From positions 1 to 40,373 of the forward strand of contig CAIWOY010000059.1 in the NCBI GenBank assembly GCA_903914415.1: 40,373 bases of DNA, read 5' to 3'. Shown here in pieces: positions 16,408 to 23,746 of this stretch. Positions within the stretch are counted from its first letter, which is position 1; the number at the start of each line of letters is the position of its first letter. The position numbers and the translations under genes were made by a program. Source of the stretch: an uncultured Phycisphaerales bacterium. Its GTDB lineage: Bacteria > Planctomycetota > Phycisphaerae > UBA1845 > Fen-1342. The notes under the pieces are model-generated. The model was not told the DNA's origin and did no database searches. It worked only from the letters and a program-made list of their open reading frames with translations.

Positions 16408-17290
16408 CAGGCGCGCCGGCCTGCAAGTACCTCTCTAACAACACGCCATAACGCCGGGCGATGGTGGGGCTGATTTTCGCGCGATCGGTCCAGATTGCCA
16501 GGTCGAGCCCGGTGTGGACCGGGCAGGGCGCCGGTGGTTTCGCCGCGAACAGTTCGACCGCGGCGCGGATCAGGTCCACGGCGTTCGCGGTCGCAGCCTT
16601 CAGATTGCCGATGATCTCGGTGAGCAGCTCCTGGCGGTCCTTGCCGGGCTCGTGCGGCTTCCAGCAGTCGAAATCCGTGGCGAGCGCGACGAGCCCGTAG
16701 GACAACTCGGCCTCGCGGGCCAGCTTGGCCTCGGGCATCGCGGTCATGCCGATCACGTCGCCGCCCCAGTCGCGGTGCAGGCGCGACTCGGCGACGCTGC
16801 TGAAGGCGGGGCCTTCCATGCAAACGTACGTGCCCTCGCGGTGCACCGTCGCCGCGATCTTGTCGGCGGCGGCGCAGAGCAGGTTCCTCATGCAGGGGCA
16901 GAACGGCTCGGCGAACTCGACGTGCACGGCGAGACCCTCGTCGAAGAAGGTCGGCGTGCGGCGAGCCGTCTTGTCGATGACCTGGTCCACGATCACGAGG
17001 TCGCGGGGACGAATCTCTTCACGCAGCGACCCGACCGCTCCGCTGGCGATGACGTGCGTGACGCCGAGCGACTTGAGGGCGTAGATGTTCGCGCGGTAGG
17101 GGACCTGGGCCGGGTTGAAGATGTGGCCGTTGCCGTGCCGCGCGAGCAGGGCGACCGCGACGCCGTGCCACGGGACGACCCGGATCGGCGTGCTGGGGCG
17201 GCCGAAGGGCGTGTCAACGTCGTGGTCTTTTCCCTCCACGCTGCCGAAGAGGGCTTCACCGAGGCCGGTACCGCCGATGACGCCGATCAC
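16403..17290 (-). CDS. mtnP: S-methyl-5'-thioadenosine phosphorylase
   Basis: A 295-residue purine nucleoside phosphorylase family 2 enzyme that splits methylthioadenosine into adenine and methylthioribose-1-phosphate. Seen: the phosphate loop GVIGGTGLGEALFG, the RHGNGHIFNPAQVPYRANIYA region, VIASGAVGSLREEI, and CMEGPAFSSVAESRLHRDWG followed by GMTAMPEAKLAREAELSYG and LATDFDCWKPHE. The Asp in ATDFDCW is the usual base-binding acid. GTG start with GGAGG seven bases upstream. It follows the mqnD-like gene by 95 bases on the same strand, so it might also act on futalosine-type nucleosides. The stop codon lies in a palindromic repeat. Confidence 0.92.
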   Translation of the reverse strand: MIGVIGGTGLGEALFGSVEGKDHDVDTPFGRPSTPIRVVPWHGVAVALLARHGNGHIFNPAQVPYRANIYALKSLGVTHVIASGAVGSLREEIRPRDLVIVDQVIDKTARRTPTFFDEGLAVHVEFAEPFCPCMRNLLCAAADKIAATVHREGTYVCMEGPAFSSVAESRLHRDWGGDVIGMTAMPEAKLAREAELSYGLVALATDFDCWKPHEPGKDRQELLTEIIGNLKAATANAVDLIRAAVELFAAKPPAPCPVHTGLDLAIWTDRAKISPTIARRYGVLLERYLQAGAPA

Positions 17291-17385
17291 GCACGGTCCT
17301 CCGTGACAAGTTGTCGCGCGCGAACTCCCGTGCCGCGCCAGCGTGCATTATACGATCTCGGGAGCGGGTTGCAGCGCGGACCGAA

Positions 17386-18219
17386 TCACTCGACGAAGTC
17401 GAATTCTCCGACGGCGGGCACCAACTGGGCCGCCGCCCCCTCCGCTAGCAGTCGCCGCACGGCGGCGCGGCCCCGGTCGCCGTAGTCGAGCGTCCACTCG
17501 TTGACGTACATCCCGACAAAGCGGTCGGCGAGCTTCATGTCCAGGCCGCGGCCGAATTGCTGGGCGTGGTTGACCGCTGCGGCGCGGTGCGACAGGCCGT
17601 ACTGGATGCTGGCGCGGATGAGGCGGGCGATGGCACGGCAGTTCTCTGGGCCGAGATCGCGGCGGATCGCGTTTCCGCCGAGGGGCAGCGGCAGGCCGGT
17701 GCGCTGCTGCCACCAGACGCCGAGATCGACGACCAGGTGCAGGCCGTACTTCGCATAGGTGAGCTGGCCCTCGTGGATCAGCAGACCGGCGTCGACGCGG
17801 CCGGCGGCGACCTCGTCCGGGATTTGATCGAACATCACGACTCGTGGTGTGAACGCATCCTTGCCGAGGAGCAGTTGGAGCGTGAGGTAGGCGGTGGTCA
17901 TCAGGCCGGGGATGGCGATCGTGCGGCCGCGGAGTTGTTCAACCGTCAGGGCATTCCGCGCGACGACCATCGGGCCGTAGTTGTCGCCCATGCTGCTGCC
18001 GCAGGAGGTGAGCGCGTACAGGCCGTGGACGTATGGATAGGCGTGGATGCTGAGGGCGGTGACCTCGTACTCGGCGCGCTTGGCGCGCTCGTTAAGCGTC
18101 TGGATGTCCTCGAGGACGTGCTCGAAGCGGTACGGCCCGGGATCGACGGCGCCGCAGGCGAGGCCGTAGAACATGAACGCGTCGTCGGGGTCGGGGCTGT
18201 GGGCCAGGCGGATGCGCAT
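17386..18219 (-). CDS. mqnD: MqnA/MqnD family protein, probably 1,4-dihydroxy-6-naphthoate synthase (futalosine menaquinone pathway)
   Basis: A 277-residue cytoplasmic protein with a periplasmic-binding-protein fold but no signal peptide, as in MqnD, which makes 1,4-dihydroxy-6-naphthoate from cyclic dehypoxanthinyl futalosine. The N-terminal signature AHSPDPDDAFMFYGLACGAV, the LTSCGSSMGDNYGPMVVARN loop, IAIPGLMTTAYLTLQLLL and DAGLLIHEGQLTYAKYGL match the family. MqnA is a close relative but usually lacks the SPDPDDAFMF start, so MqnD is the better call. AAGGAG lies five bases before the ATG. No other mqn gene lies in the window; mtnP follows on the same strand. Confidence 0.8.
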   Translation of the reverse strand: MRIRLAHSPDPDDAFMFYGLACGAVDPGPYRFEHVLEDIQTLNERAKRAEYEVTALSIHAYPYVHGLYALTSCGSSMGDNYGPMVVARNALTVEQLRGRTIAIPGLMTTAYLTLQLLLGKDAFTPRVVMFDQIPDEVAAGRVDAGLLIHEGQLTYAKYGLHLVVDLGVWWQQRTGLPLPLGGNAIRRDLGPENCRAIARLIRASIQYGLSHRAAAVNHAQQFGRGLDMKLADRFVGMYVNEWTLDYGDRGRAAVRRLLAEGAAAQLVPAVGEFDFVE

Positions 18220-18312
18220 CGGCGCTCCTTACCGGAATGTGGGGCATGCCGGCGCGGGAGCATACCCGACATCCTGGGCGGGCGGGAGCGGCGGAGGCCG
18301 CGGGCAGCGTTG

Positions 18313-18585
18313 TCAACCGCCGCTGGAGTTGGTGGAAGTACTCGCGGAGTTGGTGCTGCTGTCGGAGTTGATCGTAAAGACGCCGGTGACGAGGCCGTCC
18401 AGCGCGGCCTTCAGGCCGGCTTCAAGCTGCGGGAAGGCGGCCTGCTTGAAGGCGCGCGTGGCCTCGTCGCCGCACTGGAGGTTGAGGAGCAGGGGGGCGG
18501 CGGCCAGCGCGGCCAGTGCGCGGTACGCGCGGGACCTGCGCCCGCCCCGTCGGTTCGAAGCATTGCTGTTCGTCGAAGCGCTCAT
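18313..18585 (-). CDS. Small hypothetical lipoprotein
   Basis: A 90-residue protein. A basic N-region (RRGGRRSRAYR) precedes a hydrophobic stretch (ALAALAAAPLLLNLQC) that ends in a lipobox-like LNLQC, with Cys38. The mature part (GDEATRAFKQAAFPQLEAGL KAALDG) is helical and is followed by a Ser/Thr/Asn-rich tail ending STNSASTSTNSSGG, which suggests a flexible surface region. GGAG lies six bases before the ATG. It lies 93 bases upstream of the mqnD-like gene on the same strand and is divergent from dprA. I recognise the style as common in planctomycetes, but no family. Confidence 0.7.
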   Translation of the reverse strand: MSASTNSNASNRRGGRRSRAYRALAALAAAPLLLNLQCGDEATRAFKQAAFPQLEAGLKAALDGLVTGVFTINSDSSTNSASTSTNSSGG

Positions 18586-18770
18586 GGTAAACTCCGTCAG
18601 CGGCTCGGCTTTTCGTGGCGTGGCGCGCGACGCTCGCCTGCGCTGCGGCCGGCCGGTGGGTAGGGGTGCAATCCGCGTGCCGCGTCGCGCGGGCTGTCGC
18701 GGGCACGCCGGACTACGCGTAGACTAGGCGCACGAGGGTGCCCCACGCCTCCAGCGGGGGCGACTGACGC

Positions 18771-19946
18771 ATGACGGATGTCGTTTCGAACACGGGACGC
18801 GTTTACCTCCGCTGGGCGCTGACCGAGGGCGTCGGGCCGCTGACGTTCTCGCGGCTACTCATCCAGTTCGGCGACGTCGAGCGGGCGCTGGGCCTGCCAG
18901 CGAGCGCCTTCAAAGCCGTGAAAGGCGTCGGCGACGAGAAAGCGGACAAGATCGCCCGCGGACCCGACGAAACCGAGGTGGAACGCGAGATCGAGTCGGC
19001 CGGCGAGCACGGCGTGCGGATCATCTGCCGCGCGGACCCGGACTTCCCCGAAGGGCTGAAGCGGATTCCCGATGCGCCGATCATCCTCTACGTCAAAGGC
19101 GAGCTGCGGCCGACCGACGCGATCGCGCTGGCCGTCGTGGGCAGCCGACGGTGCACGATCTACGGCAGCGAGCAGGCACGCCGGTTCGGCGAGCTGCTGG
19201 CGGGGGCCGGCTTCACGGTGGTCAGCGGGTTGGCGCGCGGGATCGACGCGTTCGCCCACCACGGGGCGGTGGATGCCGGGGGCCGCGCGATTGCCGTCAT
19301 GGGGCGCGGGCTGACGGAGATCTATCCGCCGGAGAACGCCGCCCTCGCCGGGAAGGTCCTGGAGAGCGGGGCGTGGGTGACCGAGCTGCCGATGGAGGCG
19401 GTGGTGCGGGCGGAGAACTTCCCCGGCCGGAATCGGATCATCGCGGGGATGACGCTGGGCACGCTGGTGGTCGAGGCGGCACAGCGCAGCGGAGCCCAGA
19501 TCACCGCCCGGCTGGCGAGCGAATACAACCGCGAGGTGTTTGCGGTCCCCGGCCGCGTGCAGGACCCGATGTCGATCGGGACCAATGCGCTGATCCGCGA
19601 CGGGGCGGCGAAGCTCACCACGTGTCTGGAAGACATCCTCGACGAGCTGGGCGAGGTCGGGGCGCGGCTGCGGTCGCCATCGCCGGCCGACACGGGCGCT
19701 CGGCGGGAAGGCGCGGCTCCAGCCGAGCCGCGGGGGGCCGCGCAACCGGCCCGCAGCATGCAGCTTTCCGCCGCCGAGTCGCGGGTCTATGGCGTCGTCG
19801 GGTATGATCCGCTGCTACAGGACGCAGTGCTGCGGGCGGCGGAGTTGCCGCCGGGGGAGGTTCTGGCGGCGCTGACGGCATTGGAGCTGAAGGGTCTGCT
19901 TAGGCGTCTGCCGGGCAACTTGGTTGTGCGGCGTGGACTGGCCTAG
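18771..19946 (+). CDS. dprA: DNA-processing protein DprA
   Basis: A 391-residue protein that binds incoming single-stranded DNA in transformation and loads RecA. An N-terminal helix-hairpin-helix-like part (LPASAFKAVKGVGDEKADKI) precedes the Rossmann core: LAVVGSRRCTIYG, VVSGLARGIDAFAHHGAVDA, AVMGRGLTEIYPPENAAL, and the DNA-binding loop EAAQRSGAQITARLASEYNR leading to VFAVPGRVQDP. A C-terminal winged helix (LSAAESRVYGVVGYDPLLQD...) completes it. The linker between core and winged helix (residues ~305-325) contains a palindromic repeat at 19713-19731. No strong ribosome site is seen before the ATG. It stands alone, followed by decayed DNA. Confidence 0.93.
   Translation: MTDVVSNTGRVYLRWALTEGVGPLTFSRLLIQFGDVERALGLPASAFKAVKGVGDEKADKIARGPDETEVEREIESAGEHGVRIICRADPDFPEGLKRIPDAPIILYVKGELRPTDAIALAVVGSRRCTIYGSEQARRFGELLAGAGFTVVSGLARGIDAFAHHGAVDAGGRAIAVMGRGLTEIYPPENAALAGKVLESGAWVTELPMEAVVRAENFPGRNRIIAGMTLGTLVVEAAQRSGAQITARLASEYNREVFAVPGRVQDPMSIGTNALIRDGAAKLTTCLEDILDELGEVGARLRSPSPADTGARREGAAPAEPRGAAQPARSMQLSAAESRVYGVVGYDPLLQDAVLRAAELPPGEVLAALTALELKGLLRRLPGNLVVRRGLA
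19713..19731 (+). repeat. Palindromic repeat inside the dprA linker
   Basis: GCGGCTC, a five-base loop and GAGCCGC form a perfect 7-bp stem. The surrounding GGCTCCAGCCGAGCCGCGG matches, but for one base, the reverse complement of part of the repeat at 27278-27300. It is translated as part of EGAAPAEPRG. Confidence 0.6.
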
Positions 19947-19959
19947 CCGGCCGATCAGC

Positions 19960-20113
19960 ATGAATTACCTCTCGCACTTCGTATATAACCATAGAGATCC
20001 GGGGCTTGGCGGCTACGCCCTACTTTGCCATGGGCGTCGTGCTGCCGGACCTGTGGCTGCGTTTTTCGCGCCAGCGGCGACTAGAGCGTTTTCACTTTTT
20101 ACCCGTTGCATAG
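19960..20113 (+). pseudogene. Frameshifted N-terminal remnant of an AcpH-like (acyl carrier protein phosphodiesterase-like) gene
   Basis: An ATG at 19960 opens MNYLSHFVYNHRDPGLGGYA, the typical start of AcpH-like proteins. The matching continuation PYFAMGVVLPDLWLRFSRQR lies in another frame from 20018, so a one-base shift separates the halves. The second frame then meets a TAG at 20111-20113 just after a TAGAGCGTTTTC sequence, where similarity to any gene seems to end. The gene is therefore both frameshifted and cut short after ~50 codons. It lies 13 bases after dprA. The family call rests on the MNYLSH start and the MGVVLPDLW pattern. Confidence 0.6.
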
Positions 20114-20244
20114 CCACAGTGCCGGAAGAAGCCGGCGGCGGTGGCTGTCAACATCGCTCCGCCACCCGCGACCGTGACATCGTCGCTGGCGAATGTCCCC
20201 TCAGCATCGGCGGCCGAACCGGCGTCGGTGTCGAGCACGCAGCA

Positions 20245-20276
20245 GTAGCGTCAGCCCTCTGCGGCTGACGGCGTAG
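20245..20276 (+). repeat. GTAG-type palindromic repeat
   Basis: GTAGCGTCAGCC, a short CTCTGC centre, then GGCTGACGGCGTAG. The arms GTCAGCC and GGCTGAC pair perfectly. Same layout as the other GTAG units, with a different stem sequence. Confidence 0.75.
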
Positions 20277-20479
20277 CGCCGGCCCCCCGGATTCACCGCG
20301 AAGGACGCGGCGGACGCGAAGGGCGCACCGAGCCGGGCCAGTCATGGCCCGGTCGTAGTTGCGTCGGACCTCCGCGCCGTCGTGCGCGGTTCGGCAACGT
20401 CCGAACCCGCCACGCGAGTGGCGGGCCGGGAAACCTTCGCATCGGCGTGCGCGGTTTGCGGGCTGGAAGGTCAAGAGTA

Positions 20480-20519
20480 TCAAGAGTCTCAAGATTGTGT
20501 GAGGGGGTCTGAGACTCTT
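20480..20519. repeat. Perfect 11-bp inverted repeat
   Basis: CAAGAGTCTCA (20480-20490) and TGAGACTCTTG (20509-20519) are exact reverse complements with 18 bases between. A partial extra copy, CAAGAGTATC, lies just upstream at 20471-20480. Confidence 0.85.
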
Positions 20520-20645
20520 GGCTGGGAGGGCGCACGGAAAGGCGACCGCCGGGACGCCGAGAGGGGCAAGACCGCCAAGGGTACCGGGCGATTGGCATAG
20601 TTCCGGATAAAAAGGCCGCTGGGGCTGCGGGAAGGGGAAGTGTGC

Positions 20646-20685
20646 CAAGTGTGCCAAGGTGTGTACCCCCCCCTTGGCACACTTG
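20646..20685. repeat. Perfect 14-bp inverted repeat
   Basis: CAAGTGTGCCAAGG (20646-20659) and CCTTGGCACACTTG (20672-20685) are exact reverse complements with a 12-base spacer containing a C-run. The word AGTGTGCCA is also tandemly repeated on the left side. Confidence 0.88.
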
Positions 20686-21178
20686 ATTATCCGGACGTAG
20701 CCGGGGTGACAGGGGCAAAGTGGCAGGTGACAGCGGGGTCGCTGGAGCGAGCGATACGGTGATAACGTGATGAGATGACAAGGAGGGCGCCTCCGCACAC
20801 CTCCCAGCCGTCCGCGCGTCGTGCGCAGGCCGGGTCCGTGGACCGAACACGTCGAGTATTCATCGGAAAGCGGCGGAAAGAAAGGCGGGGCGGGGGGTTT
20901 GTGCGAGTTTGACGGCGGGTGGCGGAGATTGGCGGATTCTGGCGGAAAAACCACAGAGGCGGTCCGCAGATTGCACAGATTGACGCAGAACCGGGACGGC
21001 AGGCGGAAAGCGAACTGGTCAACAGGAAACGGGAAACGAGAAACGGGAGACCGGGAAAGTTCGGCGAAGCGGGGTAAAGGGCCAAGGGACCAAAGGGCGG
21101 AGGGACGCAGGTCGGGTCGCCATGGAGCCGACCTGCGCCCCGACGTTTCAATTCACGGACGGGTTGACCGAGCGGTCT

Positions 21179-21412
21179 TTACGACCCGAGCAACTCGACA
21201 AACGGGTCAATGTCGGCAAAGGTCACCCGGCCGTCGCCGTTGCAGTCGGCGTTGAGCCAGGGACAGCCGGGATGGTTCTGGTTCCAGGCCGACTCCCCCG
21301 CGAGGGCTTCGACGAACAAGTTGATGTCGGCGAGCGTTACCCTACCGTCGCAGTCGATCTCGGCGGGACAGGGAGGGGCATCGGTACCTTGGCCGGACGG
21401 CCGGGCCGCTAC
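21179..21412 (-). pseudogene. Orphan C-terminal dockerin-like domain (gene remnant)
   Basis: The minus-strand frame from 21412 to the TAA at 21179-21181 encodes 77 residues: a short linker, CPAEIDCDGRVTLADINLFV, a spacer GESAWNQNHPGCPW, then [20 protein letters not shown] and LGS. These are two calcium-binding dockerin-like repeats of the type that close secreted planctomycete proteins, nearly identical to those at 37.7 kb. A TGA lies directly upstream in frame and there is no start codon, so the rest of the gene is missing. The frame begins in a GTAG-type palindrome (21390-21414). It lies 84 bases downstream of the Kelch gene on the same strand but is not joined to it in frame. Confidence 0.7.
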
Positions 21413-21414
21413 TC
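21390..21414 (-). repeat. GTAG-type palindromic repeat at the broken end of the dockerin remnant
   Basis: On the minus strand GTAGCGGCCCGGCCGTCCGG with a following CC; the arms GGCC..GG and CC..GGCC pair with one mismatch. It marks the point where the dockerin frame loses its upstream part. Confidence 0.5.
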
Positions 21415-21420
21415 AGCGTT

Positions 21421-21437
21421 GGGCACACTTGGTGCCC
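21421..21437 (-). terminator. Hairpin downstream of the Kelch gene
   Basis: GGGCAC and GTGCCC pair around a five-base loop, 60 bases after the stop of the Kelch lipoprotein gene. There is no T-run, so it is only a candidate terminator. Confidence 0.4.
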
Positions 21438-21496
21438 CTCTGGCCTAGCCGACCACTGGCGTTAGACAGGCACGCTCCAAGTCTCGCGCGCAGGAA

Positions 21497-23722
21497 TCAC
21501 TCCACCGGCGGCACGTCAAACTCGACCGGAATCGTACTCACTACATGCCTGTCGACGTCACCCGTGTCAAGCCTCACTATGTACCGGAATTCCAGCGTAG
21601 CGCTTACCGTGCGTGGGTCTCGCTCGTCGCCGTCGAGCACCTCACAGATTGCGCCATCAGTCACCGCTGCCGTCGCCGCGTCGTCGCTCCCAAAAACGTC
21701 GGCGCCGAATTCGTATACCCCTCCGTATGCGGGGTGCAGATCAGGGGATATGGTTAACTTGAAGGCGGGCCCGTAACCGAGGGTCGCGTCGCCCCAGGGC
21801 TTGCCGAAGTGCGCCGTCGCGCTCATGCGGAACCAGAGCTGGTACCGGGGCCGATCTGAGCTCACGGACCCCTGCTGGTAAATGCTGAAGTCGGCGGTAT
21901 CGATCTGCCCTCCCGGGTGGCGGCGATAATGGATCGAGTACGAACCGGTAAAGTCGCGGTCCCAGTACTCGTCCCCGCGGTTGCGGGCACTCACCCGCAC
22001 ATACAGATACCCGCTCCCCATCGTGACCTTCACGGTCGTCTTTTGTTCCTCGCCCATGCTCCCAAACATGTAGTTGCCGTCGATGAGCTCCTCACGCTGG
22101 TTGTACACGTAAACGAGCCCCCCCTTGCGGGAGATATTCTGTACCTCGATGTCCACAATATCTCCGTTGCTAACAGGAATCTTGAACCAGTCCTCGTCGT
22201 GATCGTTCTCAATGACACCGCTCACCACGACATCCAGGGGCATTGTGTACCCGTCGCCTGCGGAGTTCCCGTAATCGTCGGTCGGCGGAGGCGCCGATAC
22301 GGCGACGCCAATCTCGTCCCATGCTACTTGCGGGGGAGACGACGAGTCGCGGACTACCAGCGCGTAGCCCGTGTCTGCCGACGGCGAGACCTGGGGGTTC
22401 TGGTCGGAGCTCGACCACCCGTCTGGTGAGGACCAGTGGAACGAGTATGGCGCCTTGCCGCCGGTGGCCCGCCCTCGTAGCGTAGTGCTTTGGCCTCGAG
22501 TAATGGCGTCGTCGTCGGTGCTCGCGGTGGCCACCAGGGTGGTTTGGCTGGCGCCGGGACCGTCCCCGGACGGGGTTGAATCAGTGCCGGGGCCGGTATA
22601 CACCCACGTCCCGTCAGCAGGGGCAGTACTGGTGCTGCCTCCGAACAACAGCGTCGCGCCGTGGGCGCCGTCGTATACCATTTCGTGATAAGCAAGCGGC
22701 GGGGGGCCATGGACGGGCTGCTCCCGCCAAGTAGTGCCGTCCCATTCCCACGTGTCGTCGGTATATGACTGGTCACGCAGGGCTCCGCCATACAGCACGG
22801 TAACGCGTCGCGCGCTGTCGTAGGCCAGGCCGTGGAGAAACCGCGCTGGCGGGCCGTTTACGGTGCGTTGCGTCCAACTGGTACCATCCCACTCCCAGGT
22901 CTCGTCGCTCAGACCAGGATAGCCGCCGCCGGTATCGCCACCGAAGAGTACGCAAACGCCGCGAGAGCTGTCGTAGACCATCGGCACATTCTGCCGCGGA
23001 GACGGCCCGGTCGTGGCCCGTTGCGTCCACGCGCTTCCGTCCCACTCCCACGTGTCGCCTTGAATTCCGCCGCAGTAGCCGCCGAACAACACGGTGCGGC
23101 AGCGCCGGCTGTCAAAAGCCATCGCAAACGAACCGCGCGCGCATGGGCCTGATGTGCTTCGGAGGGTCCATGCGCTGCCGTTCCATTCCCAGGTTTCACG
23201 ACTGTGCGCCCCGGGTCCGACGTAACCGCCGAAGAGTACGGTCACGTCGCGGCAGGTGTCATAGACCATCTTGTGGGCCAGCCGGCCGGAGGGCCCTGGC
23301 ACATCACGGCGGGTCCAGGCCACGCCGTTCCATTCCCAGGTGTCGGCTAGGTAGTCGCCGCCGCCAAAAAGGACCGTGACCCCGCGCACGCTGTCACAGG
23401 CCATCCCGTGCGCACCGCGTGCGGAAGGGCCAGGTACGGTGTGCAGCGTCCAGGGCATGTCCGGCGAGGCGGAAGTCGTCGAGGGGGACCCCGGCTGGGC
23501 GGGCGCTGAGTTGGGATCACATGCGTCGCCGACTCCATCGCCGTCTGCATCCGCTTGGGATGGATTCGGCGTGTCGGGACAATTGTCCCGCGTGTCGCAC
23601 ACCCCATCTCCATCCCGATCACCGTCGAGGCACGGGCAGCCGGCTGTAAGGCCGAGCACGACAACCAACAAGACTAGCGACACATCCTTGACCTGCGTGC
23701 TATGGAGGACTCCCGTTCGCAT
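21497..23722 (-). CDS. Kelch-repeat lipoprotein with thrombospondin type 3 repeats
   Basis: A 741-residue surface protein. A lipoprotein signal ends LGLTAGC with Cys29. A short calcium-binding thrombospondin type 3 segment follows (DGDRDGDGVCDTRDNCPD and a second copy). Six Kelch-like blades come next, each with VLFGG or VLYGG and DTWEWNG(S/T)xWT, between residues ~90 and 385, enough for a six-bladed propeller. After an Ig-like stretch with YSFHWSSPDGWSSSD there is a beta-rich domain with DEDWFKIPVSNGDIVDIEV, like pre-peptidase C-terminal domains. AAGGAG lies before the ATG. It starts 24 bases after the TPR gene and so belongs to the ECF sigma operon. A binding role at the cell surface is likely; the ligand is unknown. 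Confidence 0.85.
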   Translation of the reverse strand: MRTGVLHSTQVKDVSLVLLVVVLGLTAGCPCLDGDRDGDGVCDTRDNCPDTPNPSQADADGDGVGDACDPNSAPAQPGSPSTTSASPDMPWTLHTVPGPSARGAHGMACDSVRGVTVLFGGGDYLADTWEWNGVAWTRRDVPGPSGRLAHKMVYDTCRDVTVLFGGYVGPGAHSRETWEWNGSAWTLRSTSGPCARGSFAMAFDSRRCRTVLFGGYCGGIQGDTWEWDGSAWTQRATTGPSPRQNVPMVYDSSRGVCVLFGGDTGGGYPGLSDETWEWDGTSWTQRTVNGPPARFLHGLAYDSARRVTVLYGGALRDQSYTDDTWEWDGTTWREQPVHGPPPLAYHEMVYDGAHGATLLFGGSTSTAPADGTWVYTGPGTDSTPSGDGPGASQTTLVATASTDDDAITRGQSTTLRGRATGGKAPYSFHWSSPDGWSSSDQNPQVSPSADTGYALVVRDSSSPPQVAWDEIGVAVSAPPPTDDYGNSAGDGYTMPLDVVVSGVIENDHDEDWFKIPVSNGDIVDIEVQNISRKGGLVYVYNQREELIDGNYMFGSMGEEQKTTVKVTMGSGYLYVRVSARNRGDEYWDRDFTGSYSIHYRRHPGGQIDTADFSIYQQGSVSSDRPRYQLWFRMSATAHFGKPWGDATLGYGPAFKLTISPDLHPAYGGVYEFGADVFGSDDAATAAVTDGAICEVLDGDERDPRTVSATLEFRYIVRLDTGDVDRHVVSTIPVEFDVPPVE

Positions 23723-23746
23723 GGCTCGCTCCTTTTTTCCGGTTGC

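Larger units (their letters stand above)
20114..21178. other. Long non-coding, repeat-rich region
   Basis: About 1.06 kb without a credible gene; the open frames here have random composition. It holds a GTAG-type palindrome (20245-20276), two long perfect inverted repeats (20480-20519 and 20646-20685), and low-complexity strings built from related words such as GGGAAACGAGAAACGGG, CCGCAGATTGCACAGATTG and GGACCAAAGGGCGGAGGG. Such word-like spacers are common in planctomycete genomes. It looks like a graveyard between two gene remnants. Confidence 0.7.

Noticed and set aside
20821-21255. Open frames of 140-270 residues in the 20.1-21.2 kb region
   Set aside because: They span low-complexity spacer words and inverted repeats, change frame relative to any similarity, and lack ribosome sites.
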